Assembly: GCA_021442155.1 (NCBI GenBank)
Contig: CM038222.1
Span: 56,663,352 to 56,727,351 of the forward strand
Reading direction: 5' to 3'
Length of the DNA stretch: 64,000 bases
Source: Cymbidium sinense
Taxonomy: Eukaryota; Streptophyta; Magnoliopsida; Asparagales; Orchidaceae
A program made the position numbers and the translations under genes. The notes beneath the pieces were generated by a model. That model did not search any database and was not told the DNA's origin. It saw nothing but the letters and a program-made list of their open reading frames with translations. The stretch's first letter is position 1. Every line of letters starts with the position of its first letter. Shown here one piece after another: positions 60,480 through 64,000 of the stretch.

Positions 60480-60960
60480 GATACTTTGTTGGCTCTATAA
60501 CTTGTCGAGTAAATATCCTGATCATGGCATAATCACCATTCATACTTTCCATCTCCTTAGCTAATTTTTCTAAGCAATCTGTATTGCTATTCTTGGATCG
60601 AGAGACTCACGTTAGCGTGATATTTGATATTTGCTTCATAAGCTCAAGAACTCGCTTATGGTAAAAAGCTAACTCAAGCTTGTTGATTTTATAAATGTCA
60701 AGTACTTGATTTATAATAAGTTGAGAATCACCAAAAATATGCAAGTTTTGAATGCCTATGAAAATAACTTCTTCAATACACGCTACTAATGCTTCATACT
60801 CAGCTTCATTATTAGTTCTTGGCTCGGTTAACCCACATGATCATCTCATTATTCCTTCCTCTGGTGTTATGAAGACGATGTCGATTCCTACTCTTGCCCT
60901 TGGGAAATTTAGAGGTTGGACTTATTTGATCTATGAGGCTCCATCGAAGTATATTTCTCA
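60480..60960 (-). pseudogene. Archaeal-type RNase H of T
   Basis: The minus-strand blocks TNNEAEYEALV-like, HIFGDSQLIINQ and a linker to integrase are visible in shifted frames. Unlike N, the GDSQ aspartate is kept. It shows that the family carried an intact catalytic centre and that N's change is copy-specific. Confidence 0.7.
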
Positions 60961-61610
60961 AATTTGTGTCTCTCTTTCATGAATGAGCATAATTTGCTCA
61001 TCAGGCAAATCATCGTTAAGAGAAGAGTCCACAGGGATGGGATATGCAGCAAGAAAATCTGCTAAGATTTGCCCCTTTACTACTTTTTGCGGAACGTATG
61101 AGATATCAAATTGTAAAAGCAATACTGACCATCTTGCCAAGTGACTTGTCAATGCTGGTCTTATCATCAAGTACTTAGTAGATCGATCCTTGAGATGAGA
61201 GTAATTTTATGAGATAACATATAATGGCGGATCTTTTGGACTGCAAAGATTAATGCCAAACAATGCTTCTCTATCGGAGAGTATCTCATTTCTTCTCCTA
61301 TCAAACTTCAACTGATATAATAAAGATCATTCTTTTTACTTTTTTCATTGTGGTGTGCCAATAATGCTCTAAGGGATTCTTCTAATGCAGTTGTGTATAA
61401 AATGAGGGGCTTATCTGAAGTAGGCACTGTAAGGATTAGTGGATTTAACAGGTAGTTTTTAATGCTATTGAAGATTTCTTGGTACCCCTTATCCCATTTG
61501 AATGGATCATTCTTTTTCATCAACTTTGCAAATGGTTGACAGCATCCCGATAGGTTTGATTGAATCATCAGATGAATGCAAGATGTCTTTGTAAAGAACG
61601 GAGCTGACAC
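60958..61610 (-). pseudogene. RNase H and connection domain of T
   Basis: Frames give MIRPALTSHLARWSVLLLQF, FDISYVPQKVVKGQILADFL and SSLNDDLPDEQIM (60958-61170). Upstream, FKWDKGYQEIFNSIKNYLL, PLILYTTALEESLRALLAHH and KKNDLYYIS (61308-61610). These are the connection and RNase H parts that follow the RT palm in gypsy pol. A frameshift near 61300 separates them. Confidence 0.75.
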
Positions 61611-62410
61611 AAACTCTTCGGCGGGGGAAACTCCACAATTGCTTTGACTTTAGCAAGATCGATCTCAATTCCTCTGTGATGCATAATGCACCCGAGAAAA
61701 TTTTCAGAGGACACCTTGAATACACATTTTAGAGGATTCATCTTGAGATCATATTTCATGATTATCTCCAATACAATTCTCAAGTCTTCAAAGTGATTTT
61801 CATAATTTAAGCTCTTCACCACCAAATCATCAACATAACATTCCACCTTCTGGTGAGTCAACTCATCAAAAATATGCATCATGATTCTTTGGTATGTAGC
61901 TCCAATATTCTTCAAACTAAAAGGCATGACTGTGTAGCAATAGATGCCAATAGGTGTTCTGAATGATGTATGTCTTTCATCTTCAAGTGCCATCTTGATC
62001 TGATTATATCTCGATGATCCATCCATAAAAGAAAACCTATCATAGTTGGATGTATTATCAACCAACAATTTTGATATAGGAAGTGGGAAGTCATCTTTTG
62101 GGCAAGCTTTATTAAGATCCCAAAAATCGATACAGATACTAATCTGACCATTTTTCTTCTTCACATGCACTATATTAGCTATCCAACCAGGATGCTTTTC
62201 TTCACGTATGAATCTTGCTTCAATTAGCTTTTTTTATTTCAATGATCACCTGTTCCTTAATTTCTAATCTCATTCTCCTCAGAGCTTGTTTAACAAGTGT
62301 TATTTCTATCTTGATTACCAATTTATGAAATGTCACATCAGGGGATAAGCCTGATATTTTAGCATATGTCCAAGCAAAGCAATCCCTGAATTCACAAAGT
62401 AACACTTTTA
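61568..62410 (-). pseudogene. Reverse transcriptase of T
   Basis: A 200-codon open frame (61568-62170) has KKKNGQISICIDFWDLNKAC, PKDDFPLPISKLLVDN, FMDGSSRYNQIKMALEDERH, MPFSLKNIGATYQR, the catalytic YVDDLVVKS and FLGCIMHHRGIEIDL. Compared with the family, FMDGFSGYNQIKM is slightly changed (SSR for FSG). Preceding residues at 62220-62405 (LLCEFRDCFAWTYAKISGL) are in a different frame. This is the best-preserved enzyme domain in the window. Confidence 0.88.
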
Positions 62411-63320
62411 GCTCTTAAACTTTCTCATCATGTAGAAGGACACTGATGAAAGTTAGACGAGGATCATCTTCAGCTCATAGGTTGATTTCTTGGAGTTCAT
62501 CCATAATAGCTATTTATCCACCATCTTCAAGTTCTTCAAGAGCAGGCTTGGCTTCTACTTCTTCATCGATTGTAAGAAGAATTTCATAAATATCATCTTC
62601 TTCATCACTATTAGTTTCGATCTCAGCTTTTATTATATTATAACAAATTTTATTTTGATGAGATTTGTAGATGAACCTAAGACCTTTAGTAACAAACTTA
62701 TCACTTCTTCATGATGCTTCAAGACTTCTTTGGTTTCACATCTTGTTAAAATTTTGAGTTCTATGTTTAGTAGTTCCATTATGAATTCCAAGCTTATGCA
62801 TTATTCTTCATAATTTTGGTGGATAGTATATTGGTATTCTTATTAGAACCATCTCATCAGAATATTCATGTTGAGTAAGCCGATCAAAATTATGAGACTG
62901 AGACTCTTCAGATTTATAAAATAAAGTTCCTATTTCTCCACTCTCACTCAACGACGGCACATAGATTGTTTTCAATTCTTCAATGTTATGAACCTCCAGT
63001 GGAGTGATTTCTTTGAAGTATTGCTAAGGGATGGGTATAATTTTGAATGAGTTATCTGACACTGCCAAGTGAGCTATCCTTCTTGATGCGACCCTTTGAA
63101 CCTTATTTTTATAAGTAGATTCAAAGTCATAGTCTGAATCAGAATCACTTATTTTATACTTTGCCTTTCTTGAAAGCTTATAAGTTTCTTTAAGTTTGAC
63201 AAAAATATTTTCTTCTTCTTGTGTGTCACTTCCCAAACTGATCTTCTTAATTTAGGTGTAGAATCAAGGGCTTTAGGGAGAGTCGACATTGCCTTTTTTC
63301 TTTCTTTTTGCTTCTGCTCA
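62411..63320 (-). pseudogene. Protease-RT spacer of T
   Basis: Matches N's 32067-33020. It includes the frame 63024-63236 with QEEENIFVKLKETYKLSRKA, YDFESTYKNKVQRVASRRIA and HLAVSDN. The match to N stops at 63320 ('cttctgctca'), where an LTR terminus begins. Confidence 0.65.
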
Positions 63321-64000
63321 TGTGGGCTCTAAAAAATTACCATCGACCTCTCGACAATTGAAGACAGTATGATTTAAGTATCGGTGTAATTTTTAGAAGG
63401 CAGGTAGAATAGTAGATAAGATGCTACCCAAAGACTTCATCCTCATTTGGTGAGGAATTTAGATCCGATTCTAGGTTTCTTATAGGCGCAAGCCCTTATA
63501 GTTAATTACCTCTCCCATTCCTGAGAGAGAACTTTCGATTAAGGCTAGTCATTAGATCGCTAAATGTGTAGCGTATGGTAGCAGCATGTGGAGTTTAAAA
63601 TTTGAGATTATGAAATTCATCATCTTAACTTAAAGTGGATGGTTGGGAGAATGATGACGTGCCCGATCTAAATCCCATGGTTCCGTCATCCCGAGCTGTC
63701 ATGGTCCCTAGTCTACTTAGTTAGAGGAGGTAGTCAACTCAACCTGATAGAGGGATCCTTGTCAGCAACACATGGGTTACATCGTCCAAGAAATTCTTGT
63801 AGACATGGGGAGGTGTTTGTCTAAGGAGACAAGCTTAAGTCTACCTTAGCTGACAGAGAGTTTTTTGCCCTATCAAGTATACCCTATGATTCACAACTCA
63901 AAGGATAAAGCCATTGGGGAGCATCTACGATCGATCGTAATATAATGGAGCCTTTTCGCCAAGCCACATAGTCGAGGACATAGCCCTTCATGAGATGAGA
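63321..64000 (-). repeat. Left part of another N/T-family LTR
   Basis: TGTGGGCTCT at 63321, then 'gaatagtagataaga', 'ttggtgagga', 'ttatagttaattacc' and 'gcgtatggtagcagcatgtg' follow N's LTR order up to the window edge, with a deletion near 63940. It joins T's internal coding sequence at the exact LTR terminus, the signature of a nested insertion. Its other end lies outside the window. Confidence 0.85.

Larger units (their letters stand above)
49387..63320 (-). mobile_element. Element T: Tat retrotransposon, sister of N
   Basis: Left LTR 49387-54393, polypurine tract, plus-strand PMD gene (54630-57961), then minus-strand integrase, aRNH, RNase H and RT up to 63320. The order and orientation match N. 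Protease, gag, primer-binding site and the right-hand LTR of T are not seen. At 63321 another LTR starts directly against pol-spacer sequence. T therefore either continues beyond the window or lost its 5' part. Confidence 0.85.

Noticed and set aside
1..64000. tRNA, rRNA or microRNA genes
   Set aside because: No cloverleaf with A/B boxes, no rRNA core motif, and no arm pair with miRNA-like geometry was seen; the hairpin at 8139-8178 is too short to call.

Overview
The window is nuclear plant DNA, AT-rich and CpG-poor, with no intact host gene. Every coding trace that can be recognised is a decayed Ty3/gypsy LTR retrotransposon, except one probable terminal exon of a cellular gene (16036-16162, minus strand). 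Three features place the main elements in the Tat lineage (Ogre/Grande/Retand relatives). They carry a second, archaeal-type RNase H between the reverse-transcriptase/RNase H block and the integrase. They have long 3' regions with tandem repeats. Two copies carry an extra gene antisense to gag-pol. This points to a repeat-rich angiosperm; the species cannot be told from the sequence.

Layout. 1-4951: 3' end of a plus-strand Tat element (second RNase H, integrase) followed by a long tandem-repeated 3' UTR. 4950-12832: repeat A, a 7.9-kb non-coding unit with LTR-like TG...CA ends and an unusually long terminal inverted repeat. 12833-15775: right-hand part of a giant LTR. 15776-16840: tail of a probable host gene. 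16841-20222 and 42330-47231: the two halves of repeat B, a second copy of A, split by a nested element. 20223-42329: that nested element (N), a 22-kb minus-strand Tat retrotransposon with 4.0- and 4.2-kb LTRs. 47232-48990: mostly unassigned AT-rich DNA. 48990-49392: a plus-strand gag-pro scrap from a relative of N. 49387-63320: element T, a sister of N, with a 5-kb LTR that holds nested minisatellites and a 430-bp Tourist-like MITE. 63321-64000: the start of another LTR of the same family, which abuts T's internal coding DNA.

How the parts work together. In N and T, gag-protease-RT-RNase H-aRNH-integrase run leftward from the right-hand LTR. Between integrase and the left LTR, on the opposite strand, lies a gene of about 3.3 kb for a plant-mobile-domain (PMD) protein. 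It has two small introns at the same places in both copies. Because the gene is antisense, its introns cannot be spliced from the genomic RNA, which explains how they survived retrotransposition. This antisense, intron-bearing PMD gene converges tail to tail with pol and is the most interesting system in the window.

All open frames are broken by stops and indels. Every product call rests on motifs read by eye; no database search was possible.
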